Source: Rhodobacteraceae bacterium UBA1957 (GTDB lineage Bacteria > Pseudomonadota > Alphaproteobacteria > Rhodobacterales > Rhodobacteraceae). From it: a stretch of 14,054 nucleotides of DNA. Location: assembly GCA_002336405.1 (NCBI GenBank), contig DDEJ01000013.1:1-14054 (forward strand). The letters run 5' to 3'. Position numbers and translations under genes: made by a program. Below are positions 6,852-14,054 of the stretch, piece after piece. Every line of letters begins with the position of its first letter. The first letter of the stretch is position 1. The notes beneath the pieces are model-generated. The model worked only from the letters and a program-made list of their open reading frames with translations. It did no database searches and was not told the origin of the DNA.

Positions 6852-7720
6852 TTGCGCGGTTGGTCGCTTTTCAGGTAATCAAAAAACTCGCTGTTGGGCG
6901 ACATGACCATCGTAGAGTTGCCACTTTTGAGCGACACGCGATAGGCCGCCAGTGACCGGTAGAATTCAAAGAACTCTGGATCGGCCCCAAACGCCTCGGC
7001 AAATATCGCATTGCGCTTGGCATCAGCTTCACCGCGAATGATCTCTGACTGACGCTTGGCGTCCGAGACGATCTCAAGCTGGGTCCGATCAGCCGAAGCC
7101 CGCACCTCTTGTGCCGCCTCGTTCCCGCGCGCAATCTCGTCCGCGGCTTCGCGTTCACGCTCGGCCCGCATCCGCGCAAAGGTCGCTGCCAGGTTGTTGT
7201 CGGGTAAGTCTGTTCTTTTGAGACGTACATCGATGATTTCAACCCCCAAAGCAGCGGAATCCTCAATCGCACCGTTCCGGATACGCAACATAAGCGCCGC
7301 GCGGTCTTCACTTAGGATGTCATTGGATGAAACAGAGCCGAGAATTTGACGTATCTGTGCCTTCAGGATCGAATCCAGGCGGTTTTCCGCAACGGGAATA
7401 CCCCCGACGCCCACCGCTTGACGGAACTGGTTCACATCGATGATCCGATAGCGCGCAAACGCATCTACCATCAGACGACGATCATCCAGTGGTGTGACCT
7501 CTAACGGGTCGATATCGCGGCTAAGGATGCGCGAATCATAGCGCACGACTTCTTGTATCAGCGGAATTTTAAACGCTAGTCCGGGTTCGGTTTTGACCGA
7601 CACGATCCGACCGAACTGTAATACAAGTGCAGTTTCGCGCTCGTCTACAATAAAAACCGACGATAGTATGCCGATCAGAGCAACTGCAATAACTGGCAGT
7701 GTTAAGGCTGCTTTACCCAT
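6848..7720 (-). CDS. hflC: Protease modulator HflC (SPFH/prohibitin family)
   Basis: 290 aa. HflC and HflK form a large periplasmic-facing membrane complex that binds FtsH and modulates its proteolysis of membrane and cytoplasmic substrates. Visible: one N-terminal membrane helix (about 5-24, LTLPVIAVALIGILSSVFIV), then the SPFH core beginning DERETALVLQFGRIV (26-40), the conserved PGLAFKIPLIQEV (46-58) and a long charged helix rich in Ala, Glu and Arg (about 180-245, MRAEREREAADEIARGNEAA). ATG 7720 overlaps the hflK stop by one base (TAATG), and AGGAGGG (7729-7735) lies 8 nt upstream inside the end of hflK, so the pair is translationally coupled. It ends in an ATGA overlap with the DUF2065 gene. 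Confidence 0.96.
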   Translation of the reverse strand: MGKAALTLPVIAVALIGILSSVFIVDERETALVLQFGRIVSVKTEPGLAFKIPLIQEVVRYDSRILSRDIDPLEVTPLDDRRLMVDAFARYRIIDVNQFRQAVGVGGIPVAENRLDSILKAQIRQILGSVSSNDILSEDRAALMLRIRNGAIEDSAALGVEIIDVRLKRTDLPDNNLAATFARMRAEREREAADEIARGNEAAQEVRASADRTQLEIVSDAKRQSEIIRGEADAKRNAIFAEAFGADPEFFEFYRSLAAYRVSLKSGNSTMVMSPNSEFFDYLKSDQPRK

Positions 7721-8832
7721 TACTTTTTCCCTCCTGCGGCACGGTTCAGTTCATTCAGCGGCAGATATGGCACTATGCCCTGTCCCCCGATTTGATCATC
7801 AACGATAATTTTATCAACACGTCCCAAGACTTCTTCCATCGTTTCCAGATAAAGCCGCTTGCGGGTGACGTCTGGCGCTTTTGCATATTCGGTCAATACC
7901 GCCAAGAAACGGCTGGCCTCACCTTCGGCTTGGTTGATGACCTGAGCGCGATAACCCTCTGCTTCTTCCAGAACTTGGAATTTTTCACCACGAGCTTGTG
8001 CCAAAATTCGGTTGGCGTATGCATCTGCCTGCTTTTTCAAACGGTCGCGTTCTTGTTCGGCATCCTGCACGTCTCGGAAGGCGTCGATCACTTCTTTGGG
8101 TGGATCCGCTTTGTCGAAATTGACCCGCACCACATTGACGCCGCTGTTATAGCTGTCCAGCGTGTCTTGGATCAAATCTTTCAAACGACCGGCAATCGAA
8201 GCCCGGTCACGGTTCAAAATCGGTGCCAGTTCGGACTGGGCGATAATCTCACGCATGGCCGATTCGGAAACTGCGCGGATCGTTACGCGAGCATCGCGCA
8301 AATTAAACAGGAATTTCGCCGGATCATTTATGTTCCAGACCACTTGAAAGTCGATGTCGACGATATTTTCGTCTCCAGTCAGCATTAGACCCGCATCACT
8401 GCCGCTGCCGCCCACACCAATATCTTCGGACTGTTCGCGACGGACGGGCAAGACTTCGGCCGTAACCAACGGCCAAGGCGCAAAGTTAAGTCCCGGGTTG
8501 CCGGTCGCCGAATATTTACCCAAGAACAATTCAACCGATTGCTCTTCGGGTTTGACAGTATAGAAACTGGCCATAGCCCACAGAGCGAAAGCGACCAATG
8601 CCGCAAGGCCAACAGTGCCTTTGGTAAAGGCCGGCCCAACCGGCCCGCCTTGATCTGAGCCACCGCCCGTTCCGCCACCGCGCCCCCCCAGCATCACACG
8701 AAGCTGTTCTTGGCCCTTTTTGACCAACTCGTCGATTTCGGGGATCTGCGGCGTCTCACCCGCAGGGCGTTTGCCATTGCCGCTGTTGCCCCGATTGCCG
8801 CCGCCCCAAGGGCCGCCGTTGTTACCCGTCAT
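7720..8832 (-). CDS. hflK: Protease modulator HflK (SPFH/prohibitin family)
   Basis: 370 aa from ATG 8832. It is the HflC partner in the FtsH-regulating complex of the inner membrane. The cytoplasmic N-terminus (1-70) is rich in Gly and Asn (GNNGGPWGGGNRGNSGNG), as is typical of HflK. A membrane helix follows at about 72-92 (TVGLAALVAFALWAMASFYTV). The SPFH core starts VKPEEQSVELFLGKY, and the C-terminal half has the long SPFH helix (KKQADAYANRILAQARGEKF, then GYRAQVINQAEGEASRFLAVL in family style). ATG 8832 has AAAAGGA 8 nt upstream; the in-frame GTG 8853 would put that RBS inside the gene. It lies 64 nt after gor and overlaps hflC by one base. Confidence 0.96.
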   Translation of the reverse strand: MTGNNGGPWGGGNRGNSGNGKRPAGETPQIPEIDELVKKGQEQLRVMLGGRGGGTGGGSDQGGPVGPAFTKGTVGLAALVAFALWAMASFYTVKPEEQSVELFLGKYSATGNPGLNFAPWPLVTAEVLPVRREQSEDIGVGGSGSDAGLMLTGDENIVDIDFQVVWNINDPAKFLFNLRDARVTIRAVSESAMREIIAQSELAPILNRDRASIAGRLKDLIQDTLDSYNSGVNVVRVNFDKADPPKEVIDAFRDVQDAEQERDRLKKQADAYANRILAQARGEKFQVLEEAEGYRAQVINQAEGEASRFLAVLTEYAKAPDVTRKRLYLETMEEVLGRVDKIIVDDQIGGQGIVPYLPLNELNRAAGGKK

Positions 8833-8840
8833 AAATACTA

Positions 8841-8847
8841 TCCTTTT
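8841..8847 (-). promoter_or_regulatory. Ribosome binding site deciding the hflK start
   Basis: AAAAGGA on the minus strand lies 8 nt before ATG 8832. It excludes GTG 8853, which is upstream of it and has no clear RBS. Confidence 0.6.
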
Positions 8848-8896
8848 GCTCACCGCGTGGTTGCCTTCACTCTAATTGGTTAGATTTGCAGAAATT

Positions 8897-10255
8897 TCAA
8901 CCCATCCTGACAGGTCCACCCATTGTTACCAATTCTTCTGACAAAGTGGGATGAACCGCCATGGTTCGGTCAAAATCAGCTTTGGTCGCACCCATTTTGA
9001 TAGCAACACCAATGAGTTGGATCATTTCGCCCGCCGCAGGAGCGACAATATGACACCCGATAACCTTGTCAGTGGCAGCCTCAGTGATCAATTTCAGCAA
9101 AGATTTTTCTTGCCCGCCACCAAAACTTTCCCGCATGGAGCGGAAAGTTGTGGCATATACCTTGATTGGGCAGGTCGCCTGCGCCGCCTCTTCGGACAGC
9201 CCAATCGTGCCAAACTCTGGTTGGGTGAAAATCGCGGTCGGGATCAGATCGTGATCAGGTTTTGTCGGCACGCCCTGAAAGACTGTTTTCACAAACGCCA
9301 TGCCTTCTTGTATCGCCACAGGGGTCAGGTTCACCCGGTCTGTGACATCGCCAACCGCATAGATTGAGGGGATAGCAGTCTGAGAATAGTCATCCACGAT
9401 CACCGCGCCGTTCGCGCTCAGTGGAAGCTCAAGCCCTGCAAGTCCAAGCGTGTCAGTATTTGGCCGCCGGCCGGTGGCGAACATCACCTGATCATAAACC
9501 GCTTCGGTGCCGTCTGTGGCCACAACACGAATCCCATCGCCCTCACGTCTGAGCGAAGTCGCATTGGTGGCCAACCGCAGATCCACCCCACGCACGCGCA
9601 TGCCATCGGTCACCAGACCGCGGGCCTCATCGTCAAACCCGCGCAAAATCTGTTCACCTCGGTAAAATTGCGTTGTCGCAACACCGAGACCAGTCATGAT
9701 ACCCGCAAATTCGCTGGCAATATATCCGCCACCGATGATCAACATCGACTTTGGCAGCTGCTGCAGACTGAAAATTTCGTTAGATGTGATCGCAAGTTCA
9801 GCCCCCGGAATGTCGGGTCTTACCGGCCGCCCGCCGACTGCCAAGAGGATGTGTTTGGCGGTTTTTCGGGTTCCATCGGCCAATTCCACAACATGCGGCT
9901 CGACCAGTTTGGCAGCCATATCGAACGTTTCAACGCCAGCTTTTGCAAGGATAGAACGGTAAACCCCCTCGAGGCGGTCCAATTCGGCATCGAGTTTGGT
10001 TTGAAAGGACGCCCAGTTGAACGGACCGCTCTGAACCGGCCAACCGTAAGCCTGTGCCTGTTCGGTCATCACCGAAAACTCGCTGGCAAAGACCATTAAT
10101 TTCTTAGGCACGCAGCCGCGAATAACGCAAGTTCCGCCATAACGGCTCTGTTCGGCCAAACCCACTTTTGCACCGGTTTCTCCCGCCGCAACCCGCGCCG
10201 AACGCACGCCACCAGAGCCACCGCCAATCACAAAAAGATCATAATCAAAAGTCAT
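8897..10255 (-). CDS. gor: Glutathione-disulfide reductase
   Basis: 452 aa, about the length of E. coli Gor (450). It reduces glutathione disulfide with NADPH, using FAD, in the cytoplasm. Visible: FAD-binding VIGGGSGGVRSAR (9-21); redox-active disulfide C43/C48 in GGTCVIRGCVPKK; NAD(P)-binding IIGGGYIASEFAG followed by YRGEQILRGFD, whose two arginines fit NADPH preference; second FAD motif YAVGDVTDR; and the C-terminal catalytic HPTLSEE with H435 and E440. GR-like dihydrolipoamide or trypanothione reductase is less likely given the RxxxxxR pattern and the IRGCVPKK motif. The start is ATG 10255, not 10276, because of the RBS. It is about 90 nt downstream of rpiA, whose pentose-phosphate link may tie it to NADPH supply. 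Confidence 0.95.
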   Translation of the reverse strand: MTFDYDLFVIGGGSGGVRSARVAAGETGAKVGLAEQSRYGGTCVIRGCVPKKLMVFASEFSVMTEQAQAYGWPVQSGPFNWASFQTKLDAELDRLEGVYRSILAKAGVETFDMAAKLVEPHVVELADGTRKTAKHILLAVGGRPVRPDIPGAELAITSNEIFSLQQLPKSMLIIGGGYIASEFAGIMTGLGVATTQFYRGEQILRGFDDEARGLVTDGMRVRGVDLRLATNATSLRREGDGIRVVATDGTEAVYDQVMFATGRRPNTDTLGLAGLELPLSANGAVIVDDYSQTAIPSIYAVGDVTDRVNLTPVAIQEGMAFVKTVFQGVPTKPDHDLIPTAIFTQPEFGTIGLSEEAAQATCPIKVYATTFRSMRESFGGGQEKSLLKLITEAATDKVIGCHIVAPAAGEMIQLIGVAIKMGATKADFDRTMAVHPTLSEELVTMGGPVRMG

Positions 10256-10260
10256 CGTCG

Positions 10261-10268
10261 TCCTTCCT
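10261..10268 (-). promoter_or_regulatory. Ribosome binding site deciding the gor start
   Basis: AGGAAGGA on the minus strand lies 5 nt before ATG 10255. The in-frame ATG at 10276 is upstream of this strong site and would add seven residues before the normal MTFDYDLFVIGGG start. Confidence 0.7.
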
Positions 10269-10272
10269 AATG

Positions 10273-10298
10273 CCAATCCAGACCAATACCAATCCAGA
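10273..10298. repeat. Short 16-nt-period direct repeat in the rpiA-gor gap
   Basis: CCAATCCAGA occurs at 10273-10282 and again at 10289-10298, separated by CCAATA, so the unit is 16 nt. A further TCCAGAAAT (part of the same motif) recurs at about 10319. Spacing near 1.5 helical turns does not suggest a simple activator site, and the repeat may be chance or slippage. It lies between the rpiA stop and the gor RBS. Confidence 0.35.
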
Positions 10299-10345
10299 AA
10301 TTATTTAAATACTTATGGTCCAGAAATCGCCACACCAGAGCCAGC

Positions 10346-11071
10346 TCAGCCATCTGAGTGGCCCCGTTCCGATGTAGTGCCATCCGGATACCCTATAATC
10401 ACCTGTGCACAAATACCGATAAACAAACCGTTCTCGACAACGCCGGGGATCTGATTCAGCCGCAGCGCCAACTCCGGTGCATCGCCGATGTGCCCCAATT
10501 GCAGATCAAGGATGTAATTGCCTTCATCTGTGACATATGGGGTCTCTCCAGACATCCGTCTCGCAATCTGTCTGTCGCCAAAGCCCAGCGCGTCAAGTCG
10601 GTTTTTGATCAGCTCATGGCTTGTCTGCCAGCCAAATTTCAGCACTTCGACCGGCAGGGCAAACGCTCCAAGCGTATCAACGCTTTTGCTGGCATCAGTG
10701 ATGACAACCATTTTATCACTGGCCATAGCAACAATTTTTTCCTGCAACAGCGCACCCCCGCCGCCCTTGATCAGGTTGAGATCGGGATCAAACTCATCTG
10801 CGCCATCAATTGTCAAATCAAGCTGCGGCAACTGTTCAAGTGTCAACACTTCAATGCCGACTTCACGCGCCAGTTGCGCCGTGCGGCTCGACGTTGGCAC
10901 ACCTTTGATATTCAGCCCCTCGTCACGCACCCTGTCACCAAGACAACGCACCAGAAAGGCCGCTGTGCTGCCTGTGCCAAGACCGACCCGCATACCGGGT
11001 TCAATCAACTCCGAGGCCCGCTTGGCGGCCGCGAATTTCGCGCAGTCATCCGGTGATAAAGGTTCAGTCAT
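10346..11071 (-). CDS. rpiA: Ribose-5-phosphate isomerase A
   Basis: 241 aa, somewhat longer than E. coli RpiA (219 aa) through short additions at both ends. It interconverts ribose 5-phosphate and ribulose 5-phosphate in the pentose phosphate pathway. Motifs: phosphate-binding GLGTGSTA (30-37); catalytic region TIDGADEFDPDLNLIKGGGG (87-106), with D89, D92 and K102; E111 in LLQEKIV as the general base; and KFGW. These residues line up with E. coli D81, D84, K94 and E103 at a constant offset of 8. ATG 11071 has CGGAG 7 nt upstream. It is the first gene of the minus-strand run and faces a long non-coding gap, so the operon promoter should lie just upstream, though I found no convincing -35/-10 pair. 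Confidence 0.96.
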   Translation of the reverse strand: MTEPLSPDDCAKFAAAKRASELIEPGMRVGLGTGSTAAFLVRCLGDRVRDEGLNIKGVPTSSRTAQLAREVGIEVLTLEQLPQLDLTIDGADEFDPDLNLIKGGGGALLQEKIVAMASDKMVVITDASKSVDTLGAFALPVEVLKFGWQTSHELIKNRLDALGFGDRQIARRMSGETPYVTDEGNYILDLQLGHIGDAPELALRLNQIPGVVENGLFIGICAQVIIGYPDGTTSERGHSDG

Positions 11072-11573
11072 AAAACGTCTCCGTTACTGTTGAGCAGCTT
11101 ATATGTAACTTATGCTCTGGGTGCGAGGGGCAATCGCCCGATCGTCAGATGGTAACGTGCCATCAGCACCACGCCTCACCAGCCGATCAAGCAAACAAAA
11201 GCATCCACACCCAAACAGCCATCAAGAACCAGCCACAAACCCGGACTGGAAAAAAATGATTGCACCGATAATCCAAGGCCTATTGTGGGCAAAATAGTCG
11301 CCATTAGGTCGTTTTTTACCCATCAAAATCCACCAGACCTGTCATTTGAACACAGACAGGTCAAACACGCCAATCAACCCTTGCCTGCAACGCCAGAACA
11401 TCTGATCTGATAATCACGCCCGCAACGGTGGGCAAAACAACAAAAGGCACCCTGTAAACAGCACACAAGCCACCTGCTTTGTACGCTTTTTCGCTTTACG
11501 CAGGCGTGTCAAAATTTTAACCAGACATGCGTGGGCAATCAACAGCCCTAAAATCGCAAGAAAGCACTCTGTG
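11072..11573. other. Divergent 502-nt gap between rpiA and sdaA, no convincing gene
   Basis: This is much longer than the other gaps in the window. Open frames here (11112-11297 on plus; 11414-11671 on minus, which runs into sdaA) have no good RBS and no recognisable domain, and the minus one overlaps the sdaA start. I found no tRNA-like fold. It holds a clean 8-bp inverted repeat at 11336-11362 and a smaller one, GATGG/CCATC, at 11148-11164. It should carry the rpiA-operon and sdaA promoters. A GATAAT at 11409-11414 could be a -10 for sdaA, but no good -35 sits at 16-18 nt. Confidence 0.5.
11336..11362. promoter_or_regulatory. Inverted repeat, possible operator or hairpin upstream of sdaA
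   Basis: GACCTGTC (11336-11343) and GACAGGTC (11355-11362) are a perfect 8-bp inverted repeat with an 11-nt spacer, giving centres 19 nt apart, near two helical turns, which suits a dimeric regulator. A second, staggered pair TTTGA/TCAAA (11345-11349/11361-11365) overlaps it. Neither side has a T-tract, so a terminator is unlikely. It is about 210 nt upstream of sdaA. Confidence 0.35.
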
Positions 11574-12962
11574 ATGTTTCTGTCAGTTTTTGATATGTTC
11601 AAGGTCGGCATCGGCCCCTCTTCGTCGCATACGATGGGGCCAATGACGGCTGCGGCGCGATTTTTAGACACAATGCGCGCGGCGCCCTTTGCATTTCACG
11701 GGCTCAATGCCTCGATACACGGATCTCTGGCCTTTACTGGGATCGGTCACGCCACTGATCGCGCCATCGTCTTGGGCTTGGCAGGGTTCGAGCCAGATCG
11801 CTATGATCACGCGCGGGCCGAAGTCGCCTACAACGAAATCCGAGATAACAAAACAGTCACTCCCCCGGGCCTGCCGGTGTTGCAGTTCAACCCGAAAAAC
11901 GATCTTGTATTTGATTTTGGCCCCAGCCTGCCCGGCCATGCCAATGGCATGATCCTGACCGCAACCGACAAACAGGGCGATACCCTGCTGCAGGAAACCT
12001 ATTACTCTGTTGGTGGTGGTTTTGTGCTGACGGCCGCAGAATTGGCCGCAGATCTTGCCGGTGATAAAACCAGCAATACCACAGAAGTCGTCACACCCTA
12101 TCCTTTCAAATCGGCCAACGAGATGCTGCAAATGGCCAAAACATCCGGAAAATCCATTGCCGTGATGAAACGGGCAAACGAGCTTTGCCATACAGACAAT
12201 GGCACTATGAGCGGTGGTATCCACCGCATTTGGCAGGTCATGTCCGATTGCATCGACCGCGGCATGGATCAACAGGGCATTCTGCCAGGGGGGTTGAATG
12301 TGAAACGCCGTGCCAAGGGCCTGCATGAGGCTCTGTGCGCCGAGCGCGGCATGAACCTAACTCCGCCACATACCACCAATGACTGGATGAGCCTGTATGC
12401 CATGGCCGTAAATGAGGAGAACGCTGCCGGCGGCCAGGTTGTGACAGCACCCACAAATGGCGCGGCCGGTGTTGTCCCAGCGGTACTACGCTATTACTTG
12501 GATCACGTGCCCGGCGCGACAACCACTAAAATAGAAGAGTTCCTGCTGACCGCCGCCGCCATTGGCGGCTTGGTGAAATATAACGCCAGCATCAGCGGCG
12601 CCGAGGCAGGATGTCAGGCTGAGGTCGGCAGCGCCGCCGCAATGGCTGCTGCCGGATTTTGCGCGGTCTTGGGCGGCAGTCCGGAGCAGATCGAAAACGC
12701 CGCTGAAATTGCGCTTGAGCACCATCTCGGAATGAGTTGCGATCCGGTCAAAGGACTGGTGCAAATTCCATGTATTGAGCGGAATGGGCTGGGGGCAATC
12801 AAAGCAGTCTCGGCGGCCAGCTTAGCGCTGCGCGGTGATGGCACTCATATCGTGCCGCTGGATGCCTGTATTGAGACGATGCGGCAAACGGGGCTGGATA
12901 TGAGCGAAAAGTACAAAGAGACCTCATTGGGCGGATTGGCCGTCAATGTGCCAAATTGCTAA
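11574..12962 (+). CDS. sdaA: L-serine ammonia-lyase, single-chain [4Fe-4S] type
   Basis: 462 aa from ATG 11574; the GTG directly before it (11571) is in frame but MFLSVFDMFKVGIGPSSSHT is the family start. It deaminates L-serine to pyruvate and ammonia in the cytosol. The N-terminal beta domain has GIGPSSSHTMGPM (12-24); the C-terminal alpha domain has TAPTNGAAGVVPAVLRYY (291-308). Cluster cysteines are C347 (GAEAGCQAEVG), C389 (LGMSCDP) and C400 (IPCIERNG). The last residue is C462 (VNVPNC), which corresponds to the C-terminal 'tail-in-mouth' cysteine that ligates the fourth iron in the Legionella enzyme. The RBS is weak (AAGAAAG about 10 nt upstream). The DMT transporter gene follows after 28 nt and may be co-transcribed. 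Confidence 0.97.
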   Translation: MFLSVFDMFKVGIGPSSSHTMGPMTAAARFLDTMRAAPFAFHGLNASIHGSLAFTGIGHATDRAIVLGLAGFEPDRYDHARAEVAYNEIRDNKTVTPPGLPVLQFNPKNDLVFDFGPSLPGHANGMILTATDKQGDTLLQETYYSVGGGFVLTAAELAADLAGDKTSNTTEVVTPYPFKSANEMLQMAKTSGKSIAVMKRANELCHTDNGTMSGGIHRIWQVMSDCIDRGMDQQGILPGGLNVKRRAKGLHEALCAERGMNLTPPHTTNDWMSLYAMAVNEENAAGGQVVTAPTNGAAGVVPAVLRYYLDHVPGATTTKIEEFLLTAAAIGGLVKYNASISGAEAGCQAEVGSAAAMAAAGFCAVLGGSPEQIENAAEIALEHHLGMSCDPVKGLVQIPCIERNGLGAIKAVSAASLALRGDGTHIVPLDACIETMRQTGLDMSEKYKETSLGGLAVNVPNC

Positions 12963-12990
12963 GCGTTAGATCACACAAGTCAGCACACAG

Positions 12991-13938
12991 ATGGCCTCGC
13001 AGAATTCTGACATAAATCAGCTCGATGACCGCGTAACGCTGGGCATCACGCTGATGTTGGGGTTTTGCGCGGTGGCACCTCTTTTGGATGTGGCGGCTAA
13101 GCTGGCATCGCCAACAATTCCAGTCAGTCAAATTACCACTGCCCGCTTTTTGTTGCAGGGCGTCATTATGCTGCCGATCTGTCTGTGGATGCGGCACCCG
13201 ATCACCATTGCGCGCCCCCTTCTCGGCCTGCTGGCACTACGCGGTTTTTTCCTTATCCTCGCAACCTATTGCTTTGTAGCCGCAATTGCGGTGATGCCGA
13301 TCGCCGACGCATTAGCGATCGTCTTTGTCGAACCGTTCATCCTGCTCGTTATGGGGAAGTGGCTGTTCAACGAACAGGTGGGACGGCGGCGGATCAGCGC
13401 AAGCGTTATCGGGTTTTCCGGCGTGTTGCTGGTGATTCAACCCAGCTTTAGCGTCTTCGGTTTGGTGGCGCTGTTTCCTTTGGGCACCGCACTGGCTTTT
13501 GCGTTTTATATGCTGGTGACCCGCCGTCTATCGCGCCAGATGGAGCCGGTCCCCATGCAGCTACACACTGCGACACTGGCGACAGCGATGTGCCTGCCTG
13601 TGCTGCTTTGGGGGCATCTCAGCGATCACCCGACACTGAGCCCGCTGCTTGCGCCAGTAATGCCACAGGGGATCGCTTGGCTTTGGCTGCTTGGCGTTGG
13701 TATCTTTGCCAGCCTGTCGCATATGCTGATCACCTGTGCGCTGCGATTTGCGCCCTCTGCCACGCTGGCTCCACTGCATTATCTGGAAATGGTTAGCGCT
13801 GTTGGCTTTGGCTATCTGGTGTTTGGCGATCTGCCAAATCTGCTGACATTGACCGGAGTTGTGATCGTTGTTGGCTCGGGGCTGTATATTTTTCACCGCG
13901 AACGTCTCACCGAGGTAGCCCAAGCCTCAGGCAAATAA
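12991..13938 (+). CDS. EamA/DMT superfamily transporter
   Basis: 315 aa with about ten hydrophobic segments in two EamA repeats: first repeat about 17-150, second about 155-302. Diagnostic stretches are ADALAIVFVEPFILLVMGKW (105-124), GVLLVIQPSF closing repeat one, LAPLHYLEMVSAVGFGYLVF (259-278) and the last helix GVVIVVGSGLYIFHRE. Members are inner-membrane exporters or permeases for amino acids, metabolites or drugs; the substrate cannot be read from the sequence. It lies 28 nt after sdaA on the same strand, which makes a serine-related or other amino acid substrate thinkable but unproven. There is no strong RBS before ATG 12991; a later ATG (13054, MLGFCAV) would cut into the first helix. 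Confidence 0.92.
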   Translation: MASQNSDINQLDDRVTLGITLMLGFCAVAPLLDVAAKLASPTIPVSQITTARFLLQGVIMLPICLWMRHPITIARPLLGLLALRGFFLILATYCFVAAIAVMPIADALAIVFVEPFILLVMGKWLFNEQVGRRRISASVIGFSGVLLVIQPSFSVFGLVALFPLGTALAFAFYMLVTRRLSRQMEPVPMQLHTATLATAMCLPVLLWGHLSDHPTLSPLLAPVMPQGIAWLWLLGVGIFASLSHMLITCALRFAPSATLAPLHYLEMVSAVGFGYLVFGDLPNLLTLTGVVIVVGSGLYIFHRERLTEVAQASGK

Positions 13939-13978
13939 CCCGAATGGGCGAATAGAACAATTGCAGTGCCCATCCGGG
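13939..13978 (+). terminator. Possible hairpin after the DMT transporter gene
   Basis: CCCGAATGGGC (13939-13949) pairs with GCCCATCCGGG (13968-13978) at 10 of 11 positions around an 18-nt loop, immediately after the stop codon. No T-tract follows, so it may be a Rho-linked or mRNA-stabilising structure rather than an intrinsic terminator. The remaining bases to the right edge show no gene. Confidence 0.4.
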
Positions 13979-14054
13979 GCATGCACACAGCACGGATTTC
14001 TGACAACATCATGCCCAGATAATATTTTATCGCCAAAACATCAGCAAAACGCCC

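Noticed and set aside
11112..11297. 61-aa plus-strand ORF in the rpiA-sdaA gap
   Set aside because: Composition is unlike the neighbouring proteins, with no domain and no RBS.
11414..11671. 85-aa minus-strand ORF with hydrophobic stretches overlapping the sdaA start
   Set aside because: Its first half is antisense to the highly conserved sdaA N-terminus, it has no clear RBS and I recognise no family; most likely chance.

Overview
The window looks like the chromosome of an alphaproteobacterium of the Rhodobacteraceae/Roseobacter group. The evidence is protein similarity to that group (XseA, PurD, a GlxA-type AraC regulator), moderately GC-rich DNA, a rpiA-gor-hflK-hflC-DUF2065-degP gene run, and a GTTC-N7-GTTC SOS box of the kind bound by alphaproteobacterial LexA. 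I saw no tRNA, rRNA, IS element, prophage gene or CRISPR array. Most of the window is well-preserved housekeeping DNA.

Layout. 1-515 (+): 3' part of a GlxA-type AraC regulator, cut by the left edge. 536-2092 (-): xseA, divergent from purD (2171-3436, +). Then comes a 108-nt convergent gap with a long imperfect inverted repeat and a [2Fe-2S] ferredoxin gene (3545-3868, -). 3956-4401 (+) is the oddest part: an SOS box sits on a putative -10 element, and just after it an ORF encodes only the C-terminal OB-fold of the error-prone polymerase DnaE2/ImuC. 4429-4956 (+) encodes a small lipoprotein with a peptidoglycan-binding domain.

From 11071 down to 5031 all genes are on the minus strand and probably form one operon or a few linked ones: rpiA, gor, hflK, hflC, a DUF2065 membrane peptide and a DegP/Do protease. 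The run ends in a hairpin-plus-T-tract terminator that overlaps the 3' end of the lipoprotein gene. The cluster joins pentose-phosphate metabolism and NADPH use (RpiA, Gor) to membrane and periplasmic protein quality control (HflKC, DegP). A roughly 500-nt gap without a convincing gene (11072-11573) separates rpiA from the divergent sdaA (iron-sulfur L-serine deaminase, + strand), followed 28 nt later by an EamA/DMT transporter gene. The right edge is non-coding.

The best candidate for something unusual is the SOS-box/OB-fold ORF. I read it as the scar of a collapsed imuA-imuB-dnaE2 mutagenesis cassette that kept its LexA-type control signal and an open reading frame. It may now express a stand-alone OB-fold protein and perhaps drive the downstream lipoprotein gene. 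I found no evidence for a larger, wholly new multi-gene system.
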